Origin: Chloroflexota bacterium
Lineage (GTDB): Bacteria > Chloroflexota > UBA11872 > UBA12225 > JAJDUF01
Length of the DNA: 64,000 bases
Reading direction: 5' to 3'
Assembly (NCBI GenBank): GCA_022826725.1
Contig: JAJDUF010000016.1
Location: forward strand, 558,001 to 622,000
Positions 43,520 to 52,393 of the stretch are shown here, piece by piece. Both the position numbers and the translations under genes were made by a program. The notes beneath the pieces were generated by a model, which was not told the DNA's origin, made no database searches, and saw only the letters and a list, made by a program, of their open reading frames with translations. Within the stretch, counting starts at the first letter, position 1, and every line of letters begins with the position of its first letter.

Positions 43520-43530
43520 TGGTCACTGGA
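43505..43530. repeat. Short tandem repeat (CACTGGT units)
   Basis: About three and a half copies of the 7-base unit CTGGTCA in a row, at the start of the GT2 gene. The unit is part of family D. Confidence 0.75.
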
Positions 43531-43663
43531 CTCCGGCATAGTGCAGTGGGGGTAATCCGGCGCGAGGTAGTAGGGCCTAGTTCCCAATCGCGCCATTCTA
43601 CCAGGGAGCCAGGGCGCACTCGCTCGGTTCATAGGGGAGCATCCAACCTTGACCGGAGACGGC

Positions 43664-44335
43664 ATGAATACCAAGACACCACCCCAGGTAGACCGGACCC
43701 CGGTCTCCGGCTTAGTGCTCGCGGCGGGAGAATCGCGGCGGATGGGGCAGTTGAAAGCGCTCCTGCCGTGGGGGCCGCCCGACGGTTCCACTGCGCCACC
43801 GATCCTCGTCGCGCAGGTGCGGGCGCTGCGGGAAGCCGGTATCGGCTGCCCGCGCGTCGTGCTCGGCCACGAGGCGGAGCAGTTACGGACGGCGCTGGTG
43901 GAGCATGGCTGCCTAGCATACACAGAGGTCATCGTAAACAAGGACTACCGGCTGGGACGGAGCACTTCCGTCATTGCGGGTGTCGCGGCCTGTCCGGCCG
44001 GCTGCGACATCCTGCTCATCAACGTGGACCAGCCGCGGCCGGCATGGCTGATCCGCCGGCTCCTAGCCGCCCGGCAGTCAGCGGAGGCACTCATTACCGT
44101 GCCACACTACAAGGGACGGCCGGGACATCCGCCGATCTTCGCCGCTCGGCTCCGCGACGAACTGCTGGCTGTCGAAGAGGCAACCGAGGGACTACGGGCA
44201 GTAGTCCGGCGGCACCGGACCATGATCCAGCGTATCTCGTTTAACGATGCAGTGGTGCTGGTCAACCTCAACACCCCGGCCGACTACGCAGAGGCGCGGC
44301 AACGAGTCTTCCCGACTGATAGCGCGCCGACCTAG
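43664..44335 (+). CDS. MobA/MocA-like nucleotidyltransferase
   Basis: 223 aa. VLAAGESRRMGQLKALLPWG is the nucleotidyltransferase signature with G-x-S-x-R-M-G, followed by INVDQPRPAWLIRRLL as the metal-binding segment and VPHYKGRPGHPPIFAARL. The family includes molybdenum-cofactor cytidylyl- and guanylyltransferases and other NTP transferases. The ATG at 43664 has CGGAGA upstream. It is divergent from the glycosyltransferase transcript; no molybdenum enzymes are nearby, so the specific role is open. Confidence 0.8.
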   Translation: MNTKTPPQVDRTPVSGLVLAAGESRRMGQLKALLPWGPPDGSTAPPILVAQVRALREAGIGCPRVVLGHEAEQLRTALVEHGCLAYTEVIVNKDYRLGRSTSVIAGVAACPAGCDILLINVDQPRPAWLIRRLLAARQSAEALITVPHYKGRPGHPPIFAARLRDELLAVEEATEGLRAVVRRHRTMIQRISFNDAVVLVNLNTPADYAEARQRVFPTDSAPT

Positions 44336-44514
44336 CAAAGCTGGCTACGGCGCCGGAGGCTCCAGTGCCGCCTGTCGTCTGTTCGGTATCCCCAGAGAAC
44401 GTCCCCGCCGGTTGCGCGCACGTTAGTCCGCCCAGCAAGGTTATTGATGGTGTGCCACATAGGTTTGACTAGGCGCCATCCGGTGGTCGGCAGCAGCACC
44501 GGAGTGGAGGGGTC

Positions 44515-45573
44515 ATGGCCGGCATGTTGAGCGCCATGCTCGGCCTCTTCTCGGCGGACCTGGCGGTTGATCTCGGTACCGCCTCGACGCTCGTGCATGT
44601 CGAGGAGCAGGGGGTGGTGGTCTCCGAGCCGTCGGTCGTGGCCATAGATCGCGCCACCAACCAACCGCTGGCCGTGGGGGCCGAGGCCCGGCAAATGCTC
44701 GGTCGAGCGCCGAGCCACATCGCGGTCATCCGTCCGCTGCGGGACGGGGTCATCGCCGACTTCGATACAGTTGAGTTGATGCTGCGGCACTTCTTCCACA
44801 AGGCCCAAGAGCAGGTGGGAAGAAGCACGCGACCGCGGGTGGTGATCGGTATTCCGTCCGGGGTGACGGAGGTGGAGAAGCGCGCGGTACACGACGCCGC
44901 GCTGAACGCGGGGGCGCGAGAAGCCTATCTCATCGAAGAGCCGATGGCGGCAGCGATAGGCGCCGACTTGGCCATCCACGAACCGACCGGCAGCATGATC
45001 GTGGACATCGGTGGTGGCACGACGGAGGTGGCCGTCATCGCGCTGGGTGGGGTGGTCCTCAGCCGCTCGCTCCGCGTCGGTGGCGATGAGATTGATACGC
45101 AAGTCATCCAGTACGCCCGGCAGGCCCACGACCTTTACATCGGCGAGCGGACGGCGGAAGCGACCAAGATCGCCGTCGGTTCGGCAGCGCAAGCGCGCGG
45201 CGACCAGCGCACCACGATGCGCGGGCGCGATCTGGTGACCGGCCTGCCCAAGTCCGTCGAGGTGGGCAGCCGCGAGCTGCGGGCTGCCATTGCAGGCCCC
45301 ATCAACCTCATCGTGGAGGCCGTGAAACTGTCACTGGAGGAAACACCTCCGGAGCTACTCGCCGACATTATGGAGCACGGGATTACACTCGCTGGCGGTG
45401 GGGCGCTGCTGAACGGTATGGATCGCCGACTGGCCACGGACACCGACATTAAGGTGCATGTGGCGCGTGATCCGCTGCTCTGCGTCGTCCACGGCGCCGC
45501 CATCTGCCTGGAGGAGATGGACATTTATCGTTCGCTCTTCACCTCCGAGAACGCTCCGCGCCTCCGTCTCTAA
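44515..45573 (+). CDS. mreB: Rod-shape actin homologue MreB
   Basis: 352 aa, ATG preceded by GGAGG. LAVDLGTASTLVHV is phosphate loop 1, IVDIGGGTTEVAVIALGG is loop 2, and ITLAGGGALLNGMDRRL is the adenosine motif. MreB filaments guide lateral wall synthesis with MreC, MreD, PBP2 and RodA, all of which follow. Codon 44 (44644-44646) is AUA, the codon read by the UAU tRNA in this window. Confidence 0.96.
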   Translation: MAGMLSAMLGLFSADLAVDLGTASTLVHVEEQGVVVSEPSVVAIDRATNQPLAVGAEARQMLGRAPSHIAVIRPLRDGVIADFDTVELMLRHFFHKAQEQVGRSTRPRVVIGIPSGVTEVEKRAVHDAALNAGAREAYLIEEPMAAAIGADLAIHEPTGSMIVDIGGGTTEVAVIALGGVVLSRSLRVGGDEIDTQVIQYARQAHDLYIGERTAEATKIAVGSAAQARGDQRTTMRGRDLVTGLPKSVEVGSRELRAAIAGPINLIVEAVKLSLEETPPELLADIMEHGITLAGGGALLNGMDRRLATDTDIKVHVARDPLLCVVHGAAICLEEMDIYRSLFTSENAPRLRL

Positions 45574-45777
45574 CGACGGCCGTCGCCTATACTCAATAGT
45601 GAGAGGGCCATCGGCGCCGGACGGTCGTTGCGTCCTGAGCTTACGGGCGGCAATACCGGCATGGAGGCCACTGTGGCATACTGCGGCCGGCACGTATTCG
45701 GCCGGCCGGCACTGCCAGGCACCCGCCAGGGGCGCTCCTCCGCGCCACAACCCCCATAGCGCAGAACGAGAGACACC

Positions 45778-46635
45778 GTGAGGCGACCACTGGAAGTCCC
45801 CTTCTTCAGCCAGTCGGCCTTGCTCTGGCTCGGAGCAGTGGTAGTCCTCTGTGTTGCCGTCATCATTGCCGACCAGCGCCAATGGCTAGTATGGCCGCGC
45901 AACGTTGTCGCCGGTGTGCTTGCGCCAGTGCAGCAACGCCTGGCAACGGCGACGCGCGACGGGGTGCGGCTGATTACTCACCGCGGCGAGGTGGGACGGC
46001 TGCAAGCCGAGAACGAAGAGCTACGGAGCACGGTGGACGCGCTGCGCCTGGAGCTGGTCCGGATGCACGCAGCCGAGCTGGAAAATCAGCAACTCCGCCA
46101 GCAACTGCGGTACGTGGAGGCCCACCGCCAGTTCACGTTCATCCCGGCGGAGGTGATTGGGCAGGATCGGAGCAATCTTCTGGGGCGCATCGTGGTGGAT
46201 CAGGGCCGGACGGCGGGGGTAGAGGTTGGGATGGTCGTGATGGCACCGGCGGGACTCATCGGCCGCGTCATCGCGGTTGCGGACCACAGCGCCACCATTC
46301 TCCCGATCACGCAGCCGGCCAGCGCGGTCAATGCCAAGGTCGTGGAAAGCGTCGGCGCCACCGGAATCGCTAACGGCACGGCCAACGGACGGCTGGTGCT
46401 GCGCTATCTCCCGCAGCACGAGGCTATCGAGGTTGGGGATACGGTCGTGACGAGTGGCTTGGGCGGAGCCTTTCCGCGAGACGTGGCCATCGGCCGAGTG
46501 ACGTTTGTCCGGTCCCGCGACATCGAGATGTTCCAAGAGGCCGAAGTCGAGCCACTGGTGGCAACGGTCGGGCTGGAACGAGTGCTCATCGTGACCAACT
46601 TTTATCCACCTGGCCAGGAGCAGAGAACTGAGTAG
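45778..46635 (+). CDS. mreC: Rod-shape protein MreC
   Basis: 285 aa, GTG start. One N-terminal membrane helix (about 14-32), then a coiled coil (VGRLQAENEELRSTVDAL), then the beta-domain with VIGQDRSNLLGRIVVDQGRTAGVEVGM and VVTSGLGGAFPRDVAIGRV. It scaffolds the elongation machine in the periplasm-like space. A 204-base gap separates it from mreB. It holds a TATACT at 45591-45596, so mreC may have its own promoter. Confidence 0.93.
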   Translation: MRRPLEVPFFSQSALLWLGAVVVLCVAVIIADQRQWLVWPRNVVAGVLAPVQQRLATATRDGVRLITHRGEVGRLQAENEELRSTVDALRLELVRMHAAELENQQLRQQLRYVEAHRQFTFIPAEVIGQDRSNLLGRIVVDQGRTAGVEVGMVVMAPAGLIGRVIAVADHSATILPITQPASAVNAKVVESVGATGIANGTANGRLVLRYLPQHEAIEVGDTVVTSGLGGAFPRDVAIGRVTFVRSRDIEMFQEAEVEPLVATVGLERVLIVTNFYPPGQEQRTE

Positions 46636-46637
46636 AC

Positions 46638-46735
46638 CTACCCCCAACTCCCTCCCTGAAGGGAAGGGGCTACAAGTCGTCGTGCGGACTCCACTTCCCT
46701 GGGAGGGAGGGTCCGGGAATAGGCCCAGGGCGGGG
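46638..46735. repeat. Family A-like repeats between mreC and mreD
   Basis: CCCCCAACTCCCTCCCTGAAGGGAAGGGG hairpin, followed by CTTCCCTGGGAGGG in the opposite sense. They interrupt an otherwise tight operon by about 107 bases. Confidence 0.6.
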
Positions 46736-46742
46736 AAAAGCA

Positions 46743-47255
46743 ATGAGTAAGTCCGGATGGATCGGTGCCGGGGTGCTCCTGATCGCGGCGCTGGTACAGG
46801 GGTCAATGCTGCCGTTCATCATCGGCAGCGGTGTGCCCGTCAATCTGGTGCTGGTGCTGGTGATCGGCTGGGCCCTGCTGCGCGGGCTGAAGTCCGCGCT
46901 GGTCTGGGCCGTGGTCGGCGGACTATGGCTGGACCTGCTGTCGGGCGTGCCGCTGGGTACCGCCATGCTCGCGCTCAGCCTCGTCGCCTACGCCTGCACG
47001 ATAGGCGTCATTCCTTGGCTCACGTCCACCGGGCTGATCGCGGTGGTCGTGACCGCGGGGGGAACCCTGCTCTACACGTTCAGCTACTTTTTCCTGCTCC
47101 GCACGCGGCAGCTGGTCGGTGATGAATCGTGGATGGCCGTTTGGCAGTCACACGCCCTGCCGGCGGCGGTCGCCAACGCCTTGGTGGCAATTCCGGTGTT
47201 CTGGCTGTTGGCTCGCTTTGCCGGCGGTGCCCCACTCCAGAGGTCGGCGCCATGA
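46743..47255 (+). CDS. mreD: Rod-shape protein MreD
   Basis: 170 aa with five or six membrane helices: ALVQGSMLPFIIGSGVPVNLVLVLVIGWAL and WAVVGGLWLDLLSGVPLGTAML are the family pattern. It anchors the elongation complex in the membrane. Its stop overlaps the next start (ATGA), coupling it to PBP2. Confidence 0.88.
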   Translation: MSKSGWIGAGVLLIAALVQGSMLPFIIGSGVPVNLVLVLVIGWALLRGLKSALVWAVVGGLWLDLLSGVPLGTAMLALSLVAYACTIGVIPWLTSTGLIAVVVTAGGTLLYTFSYFFLLRTRQLVGDESWMAVWQSHALPAAVANALVAIPVFWLLARFAGGAPLQRSAP

Positions 47256-49090
47256 GGCTGCTGCGCGGGACGGAAAGCGACACGCGGCGGGTTGCCATGC
47301 TACGCGGGGCAGCCCTGGCGTCCTTCGGCGTGCTGGGGTATCAGCTCTGGAATCTGCAAATCGCCAACGGGCCAGGCTACCGGCAGCGTGCCGAGCACAA
47401 TCGTCTGCGCCAGATAACAACCAAGCCGCTGCGTGGCCTGGCCTACGACCGCAACGGGCATCAACTCGTGCGAAACGTCCCCAACTTCAGCGTGGTGATT
47501 CGGCCGGCCGACTTGCCGGAGGGAGGACAGGCGCTCGACGATATGTTGCAGCGCTTGAGCTTGGCTTTGGAACTCGGCACCGAGACGCTGGCCGAACGCA
47601 TCGAGGCTGGGCGCGCACATCCATATGAGCCGTTGCGGGTACAGTCATACATCGGGCGAAGAGCCGCGCTCATGCTAGAAGAACAGCGCCACCTCCTGCC
47701 CGGCGTCACCATCCTGCCCACACCGATTCGGCACTACCCCGACGGCGCGCTGTTGGGGCACCTCATCGGCTACACCAGCCTGATCCCGGCCGATCGCCTT
47801 GAGAGCTTATTGCTGCAGCAGTACGAGCGTGACGACGTGATCGGCCGGTCGGGGTTAGAAGCCGTTGCCGAGGCAGATTTACGCGGGAGTCCGGGGCGGA
47901 TGCAGGTGGAGGTTGACGCCGTGGGGCGAACCGTCAACGTGCTCGACACGCTCGTCGAAGCGCAGCCGGGTCACACGGTTATTCTCACGGTGGATACGCG
48001 GTTGCAAGAGGCTGCCACGCGCTTCCTGCAACAGACGCTCGACCGGACCGGCGCACTCAACGGCGCGGCCATTGCGATGGTGCCGCAGACGGGAGAAATC
48101 TTGGCGCTGGTGAGCCTGCCAAGCTACGACAACAATCTGTTTGCGCGCGGTATCTCGCCCAGCGACTACCAGCGCCTGAATGAAGACCCGCGGCGGCCGC
48201 TGGTCAACACGGCCATTGCCGGTCAGTATCCCCCCGGCTCGACTTTCAAGATCGTCGTCGCTGCCGCGGCTCTCGAAGAGCGTGTCGTCCATCCTGACCA
48301 GAAGGTTATCTGCCGGGGGCGCATAGACCTGCCCTCCGGGCACGTCTTTCGCGATTGGCTCCCCAGCGGGCACGGGCCGCTGGCGATGGTTGACGCGATG
48401 GCGCAATCGTGCGACGTGTATTTCTATTCCGTGGGTGGTGGCTGGGAACCGGCCGGTATTCGCGGCCTCAGTACGGAGAAGCTGGGGAGTTACGCGCAAC
48501 TCTTCGGCTTCGGTACACCGGTGGGGCTGGGACTACCGGGGGAGGAGCCGGGCCTGATACCCACGCCGGCCTGGAAGGAACACATCAAAGGCGAGCCTTG
48601 GTACTTGGGCGACACCTACAACATCAGTATCGGGCAAGGAGACCTCTTGGCGACCCCGTTGCAGGTGCTCAACGCGATGAACGTCATCGCCAACGGCGGC
48701 ACGCTGTACCGCCCACAACTGGTGCTGGAAGTGCGCGATGCCGAGGGACATCCGCGCCAATCCTTCGAGCCGGACGCCATCCGCCGAGTGCCGGTGACGG
48801 CGCGAAACCTGGCGCTCATCCAACAAGGGCTGCGCCAATCCATTACGTCTCCTGATGGGACCACGTATGCAGCCCTCAAGGAGCACACGCTGACTATCGC
48901 CGGGAAGACCGGCACCTCCGAGGTGAGCCAGACCGTCAGGCCACATGCGTGGTTCGTAGGGTATGCACCGGCACACAACCCGGTGATTAGCGTGGTCGTC
49001 TTCGTCCAGCACGGGGGCGAAGGGTCGCGGGTTGCCGCGCCCGTAGCGGCCGACATCATGAACGTATACGTGCGCGATCTGGCAACCTGA
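47252..49090 (+). CDS. mrdA: Penicillin-binding protein 2 (elongation transpeptidase)
   Basis: 612 aa. An N-terminal membrane helix (about 16-33) is followed by the dimerisation domain (RGLAYDRNGHQLVRN) and the transpeptidase domain: STFK at Ser330 (GSTFKIVVAA), SCD as the S-x-N position, and KTGT at Lys552. It crosslinks peptidoglycan during elongation with RodA. The second motif has Asp rather than Asn, as in several class B proteins. The ATG overlaps the mreD stop by four bases. Confidence 0.93.
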   Translation: MRLLRGTESDTRRVAMLRGAALASFGVLGYQLWNLQIANGPGYRQRAEHNRLRQITTKPLRGLAYDRNGHQLVRNVPNFSVVIRPADLPEGGQALDDMLQRLSLALELGTETLAERIEAGRAHPYEPLRVQSYIGRRAALMLEEQRHLLPGVTILPTPIRHYPDGALLGHLIGYTSLIPADRLESLLLQQYERDDVIGRSGLEAVAEADLRGSPGRMQVEVDAVGRTVNVLDTLVEAQPGHTVILTVDTRLQEAATRFLQQTLDRTGALNGAAIAMVPQTGEILALVSLPSYDNNLFARGISPSDYQRLNEDPRRPLVNTAIAGQYPPGSTFKIVVAAAALEERVVHPDQKVICRGRIDLPSGHVFRDWLPSGHGPLAMVDAMAQSCDVYFYSVGGGWEPAGIRGLSTEKLGSYAQLFGFGTPVGLGLPGEEPGLIPTPAWKEHIKGEPWYLGDTYNISIGQGDLLATPLQVLNAMNVIANGGTLYRPQLVLEVRDAEGHPRQSFEPDAIRRVPVTARNLALIQQGLRQSITSPDGTTYAALKEHTLTIAGKTGTSEVSQTVRPHAWFVGYAPAHNPVISVVVFVQHGGEGSRVAAPVAADIMNVYVRDLAT

Positions 49091-49108
49091 GCCACGAGGA
49101 AGAACGCA

Positions 49109-50260
49109 GTGGAAGAGCGACGCTGGCGCAATCTCGACCCGTGGCTACTGCTCCTGCCGGTAGGACTGAGCGGCCTGGGCGTGGCCATGATTCTCAGCGC
49201 CACCAACGTGCCCGGAGCCGAACTGGCGCCGGAGGTGGGGGCACATGCCGTCGCAACGCTCATCGGCGTGGTGCTCCTGGTGGCCGTGACGCTGATTGAC
49301 TACCGGTGGTGGCGGTCGCTCTGGTGGATCGCCTATCTGTTAGCCATTGCGTTCCTCGTGTTCGTGATCGTGAGTGGCGAGACACGCTACGGGGCGCAAC
49401 GCTGGGTCGGTATCGCCGGAATCCCCTTCCAGCCGTCGGAGTTCGTCAAGCTGGCGTGCATTATTGCCCTGGCGCGGATTCTGGCCGACCACGCGCGAGA
49501 CGGTCGCCATTTCCGTGGCTTTGCGCTCTCGCTCATCCTGCTCGCGCCGCTGCTACTGCTCATCTACCAGCAACCGGACCTGGCGACGGCGCTGGTGCTG
49601 GTCGCCACCTGGCTGGGTATGACTCTGGTCGCCGGCGTACCGCTGTGGATGCTTATAGCGTCGCTCCTTGCCCCGGTCGTCGCGTGGCCGTTGATCTGGC
49701 GATTTCTCAGAGACTACATGCGGCAGCGGATCATGCTGTTCCTCTCCCCGGACAGTGACCCGTTGGGCGCCGGCTATAACATGATCCAGGCGCGTATCAG
49801 TATTGGCTCCGGCGGCTGGTGGGGTCGCGGGCTGGGAGAAGGCACGCAGACGCAGCTGAGCTTCCTGCGCGTGCGGCATACAGACTTCATCTTCGCCGTC
49901 GTCGGCGAGGAACTGGGCTTCTTCGGCGCCGTCGGCGTGCTGGTGGCCTATGCTTGGCTGATTCTCCGCTGCCTGGCCGCCGTCACCAGCACCACGGATG
50001 TCTTCGGCCGGCTCCTAGCGACCGGCGTCGCGACCATGCTGCTCTTCGAGATATTCGTCAACGTGGGGGTGAACTTGGGACTCGTGCCGGTGGCCGGCAT
50101 CCCGTTGCCCTTCCTGTCCTACGGGCGCTCGGCTCTGCTGGCCAATTTCCTGGCGCTCGGGCTGGTCCAGAGCGTGCGCCTCTACGGACACCGGCGGCGC
50201 TACGACTTCGCACCGACGGCGCAACTGCCGTTGGCCGCGCGATTGCGTCGCGCCGGATAA
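49109..50260 (+). CDS. rodA: SEDS peptidoglycan glycosyltransferase RodA
   Basis: 383 aa, ten membrane helices. RYGAQRWVGIAGIPFQPSEFVKLACI and YQQPDLATALVL are SEDS motifs, and GVGVNLGLVPVAGIPLPFLSYGRSALLAN holds the functionally essential region. It polymerises lipid II with PBP2. GTG start with GAGGA upstream, 18 bases after mrdA. Confidence 0.95.
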   Translation: MEERRWRNLDPWLLLLPVGLSGLGVAMILSATNVPGAELAPEVGAHAVATLIGVVLLVAVTLIDYRWWRSLWWIAYLLAIAFLVFVIVSGETRYGAQRWVGIAGIPFQPSEFVKLACIIALARILADHARDGRHFRGFALSLILLAPLLLLIYQQPDLATALVLVATWLGMTLVAGVPLWMLIASLLAPVVAWPLIWRFLRDYMRQRIMLFLSPDSDPLGAGYNMIQARISIGSGGWWGRGLGEGTQTQLSFLRVRHTDFIFAVVGEELGFFGAVGVLVAYAWLILRCLAAVTSTTDVFGRLLATGVATMLLFEIFVNVGVNLGLVPVAGIPLPFLSYGRSALLANFLALGLVQSVRLYGHRRRYDFAPTAQLPLAARLRRAG

Positions 50261-50289
50261 CCGACGATCAGCTACAGAGAGCAAGACAG

Positions 50290-51267
50290 ATGGCGAACGC
50301 AGGGAAGACGACCGCCAGCAGCAACGAGCAAGCGGTCACATTGGAAGTGCCGGCGTCCACATCCAATCTGGGGCCGGGCTTTGATACGCTCGGCATGGCT
50401 CTCGATCTGTGCAACGAGGTGACGCTGCGGGTTGGGCGTATCGGCGACGCCAGCGGGGTAGATCACATCAGCGGCGCGGGCGCAGACAGCCTCGCCACCG
50501 ACGAGAGCAACCTGGTGCTCCGCGCTGCCACCGCGCTGTACCGCAAGCTGGGGCAGACGCCGCCACCACTGCGAGTCACCCTGCACAACCGCATTCCGCT
50601 GGCGAGGGGACTAGGGAGCAGCGGTGCGGCCGCTATCGGCGGGTTGGTGGCAGCGAATATCCTAACGGGAGAGCACCTGGATGAGGCGGGACTGCTCGCG
50701 CTGGCTACCGACCTGGAAGGACACCCGGACAACGTTGCACCGGCGCTCATGGGCGGGTTGGTGATCTCCGCCGTGGCCGAGTCCCGCGACGGGCAGCGCA
50801 TTCTCACGCACCGGCTGGCGCCACCGCCGGCCGCGATTGCGCTGTGCATCCCCGACCAGCCCTTGGCGACGGAGGCTGCGCGGCGGGTGCTGCCCCGGCA
50901 CGTTTCGCTTGACATCGCGGTGCATAGCCTCGGCCGGGTGGCGCTACTGGTCGCCGCGCTGGCTACCGGCGACTACACCCACCTGCGCCAGGCAATGGAC
51001 GACCGACTACACCAGCCGCCGCGGGCCACTGTGTTTCCGCCGCTCGTGCCGGTCATGGCCGCCGCGCTGGCGGCCGGGGCGGCCGGGGCTTGTCTCAGCG
51101 GCGCCGGCTCGACGCTGCTGGCAATCGTCCCGGAGGGTACGAGCGCTGCTCATGCGGTTGCAACGGCGATGGCGGGGACCTGCGCGGCGGCCGGCTACCC
51201 GGCACAGCCAGCGGTGGTACGGTCACGGGATCAGGGCGCGGTGGTGCTGCGGAAGATCGGCGTGTGA
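50290..51267 (+). CDS. thrB: Homoserine kinase
   Basis: 325 aa from the ATG at 50290. It is a GHMP kinase: VPASTSNLGPGFDTLGMALDL is motif 1, IPLARGLGSSGAAAIGGLVAAN the ATP-binding loop, and GACLSGAGSTLLAIV motif 3. It phosphorylates homoserine for threonine synthesis. It follows rodA by 29 bases and is probably co-transcribed with the wall operon, though with no functional link. Confidence 0.93.
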   Translation: MANAGKTTASSNEQAVTLEVPASTSNLGPGFDTLGMALDLCNEVTLRVGRIGDASGVDHISGAGADSLATDESNLVLRAATALYRKLGQTPPPLRVTLHNRIPLARGLGSSGAAAIGGLVAANILTGEHLDEAGLLALATDLEGHPDNVAPALMGGLVISAVAESRDGQRILTHRLAPPPAAIALCIPDQPLATEAARRVLPRHVSLDIAVHSLGRVALLVAALATGDYTHLRQAMDDRLHQPPRATVFPPLVPVMAAALAAGAAGACLSGAGSTLLAIVPEGTSAAHAVATAMAGTCAAAGYPAQPAVVRSRDQGAVVLRKIGV

Positions 51268-51309
51268 GCGGTCACGCTGCATCGGCCCCCACCACTATCC
51301 CCTCACAGA

Positions 51310-51413
51310 GGTAGGTTTTCGGCGAGCGGGCCTCACCCCCCGGCCCCCTCTCCATCGCGGAGCGATAGAGAGGGGGAGTCTGCCCTCATCCCGCCCCTAC
51401 AGAAAAACCTACC
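51310..51413. mobile_element. MITE-like element: inverted ends around a family A hairpin
   Basis: GGTAGGTTTT (51310-51319) and AAAACCTACC (51404-51413) are a perfect 10-base inverted repeat, 104 bases end to end. Between them lies a family A core (CCTCACCCCCCGGCC, 51331-51345) with a CCCCCTCTCCATCGC/GCGATAGAGAGGGGG hairpin. There is no coding capacity. No clear target duplication is seen. Confidence 0.5.
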
Positions 51414-51456
51414 CTCGTCAGGGGGCCATAGGGAGGCCATCTTCCCTAGCACACGC

Positions 51457-52170
51457 TCAGTTAAGCCGGGGCTTGGAGGGGTCCTCTCGATAGCGCAGCG
51501 AGGTACGCAAAATCTCGTTTTCGCGGCGCAGCAGGGCCACCGCATCCTGGAGTCGATCCGCCGTCGTCTCGGTGCGGAGCAACCGCTGCCGGTCGCTGTG
51601 TACCGTCTGGATGAGCGCCCCGAGGAAGAAGGAGAAGGCGCTGGGGTCGGTGGGTGCCCGCTTCCACACCCGCTCCAATAGCTGGCTGCCGTCATCGTCA
51701 TCGCGCGACAGGGCGGCAGCGAGCAGACGGAGGTAGCGCTGGCCGAGCATGCGGGCCGCTGCCGATAGCTCGCCCAACGTCGCGGCGTCGGTGCCGGGGC
51801 GATCATCGAGATAGGTCACACGCGCGACCAGGTACGGCCCCGGCTGCACCACCTCCTCGATCCGAAAACGGGCATCGCCCAGCACGACCAGGTGGATCAT
51901 CCCATCGTCACGCTGATCCACTTCGACGATCCGACCGAGGGTGCCGACGCTGTGTGGCACGGCGGTGACGGTCTGGACCGAGGCAGCCGATTCGACCTCC
52001 GGGCCACCTTTGATGAGCACCACGCCAAAGGCAGGCGTCGGCATGGCCAGACAGCGCGAGACCAGCTGCTTATAGCGTGGCTCGAAGACGCGGAGGGGTA
52101 CGGCCGTATGCGGGAAGAGCACGACGGACTGGAGCAGGAAGAGTGGTAACTCGGCTGGCCGGTCGTTCAT
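51457..52170 (-). CDS. LON substrate-binding-domain protein (no protease)
   Basis: 237 aa. LPLFLLQSVVLFPHTAVPLRVFEPRYKQLVSRCL is the opening of the LON N-terminal domain, with GTLGRIVEVDQRDDGMIHLVVLGDARFRI further on. There is no AAA or protease domain, so it is the stand-alone type (YcaN-/ECs-like), whose role is not known. The C-terminal half is helical (QRLLRTETTADRLQDAVALL). It ends beside the MITE-like element. Confidence 0.87.
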   Translation of the reverse strand: MNDRPAELPLFLLQSVVLFPHTAVPLRVFEPRYKQLVSRCLAMPTPAFGVVLIKGGPEVESAASVQTVTAVPHSVGTLGRIVEVDQRDDGMIHLVVLGDARFRIEEVVQPGPYLVARVTYLDDRPGTDAATLGELSAAARMLGQRYLRLLAAALSRDDDDGSQLLERVWKRAPTDPSAFSFFLGALIQTVHSDRQRLLRTETTADRLQDAVALLRRENEILRTSLRYREDPSKPRLN

Positions 52171-52230
52171 AGGCTCACTGTAGCCCGTCCGGGGACGCGC
52201 GTCAAAAGGAGGGCGGGTTCAAGCAGGCAC

Positions 52231-52280
52231 ACCTCACCCCCGGCCCCCTCTCCACGTGTGTGTGGAGAGGGGGAGTCTAC
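52231..52280. repeat. Family A hairpin repeat
   Basis: CCTCACCCCCGG, then a 12-bp stem CCCCCTCTCCAC (52244-52255) with GTGGAGAGGGGG (52262-52273) around GTGTGT. It lies in the divergent gap between the LON gene and the amidohydrolase gene. Confidence 0.78.
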
Positions 52281-52393
52281 GACCCACTCTGCGAGGGACG
52301 GCGTGTTTTCTCCCCTGGTAACATGCTACGCTCCTACCGGCACTCATTGCGCCTGTTCTTCCGGTTTACCGACTCTGGTGAGGAGAGATGGTG

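Noticed and set aside
43505..43530. Tandem heptamers as a CRISPR array
   Set aside because: Units are 7 bases without spacers, and no cas genes are in the window.
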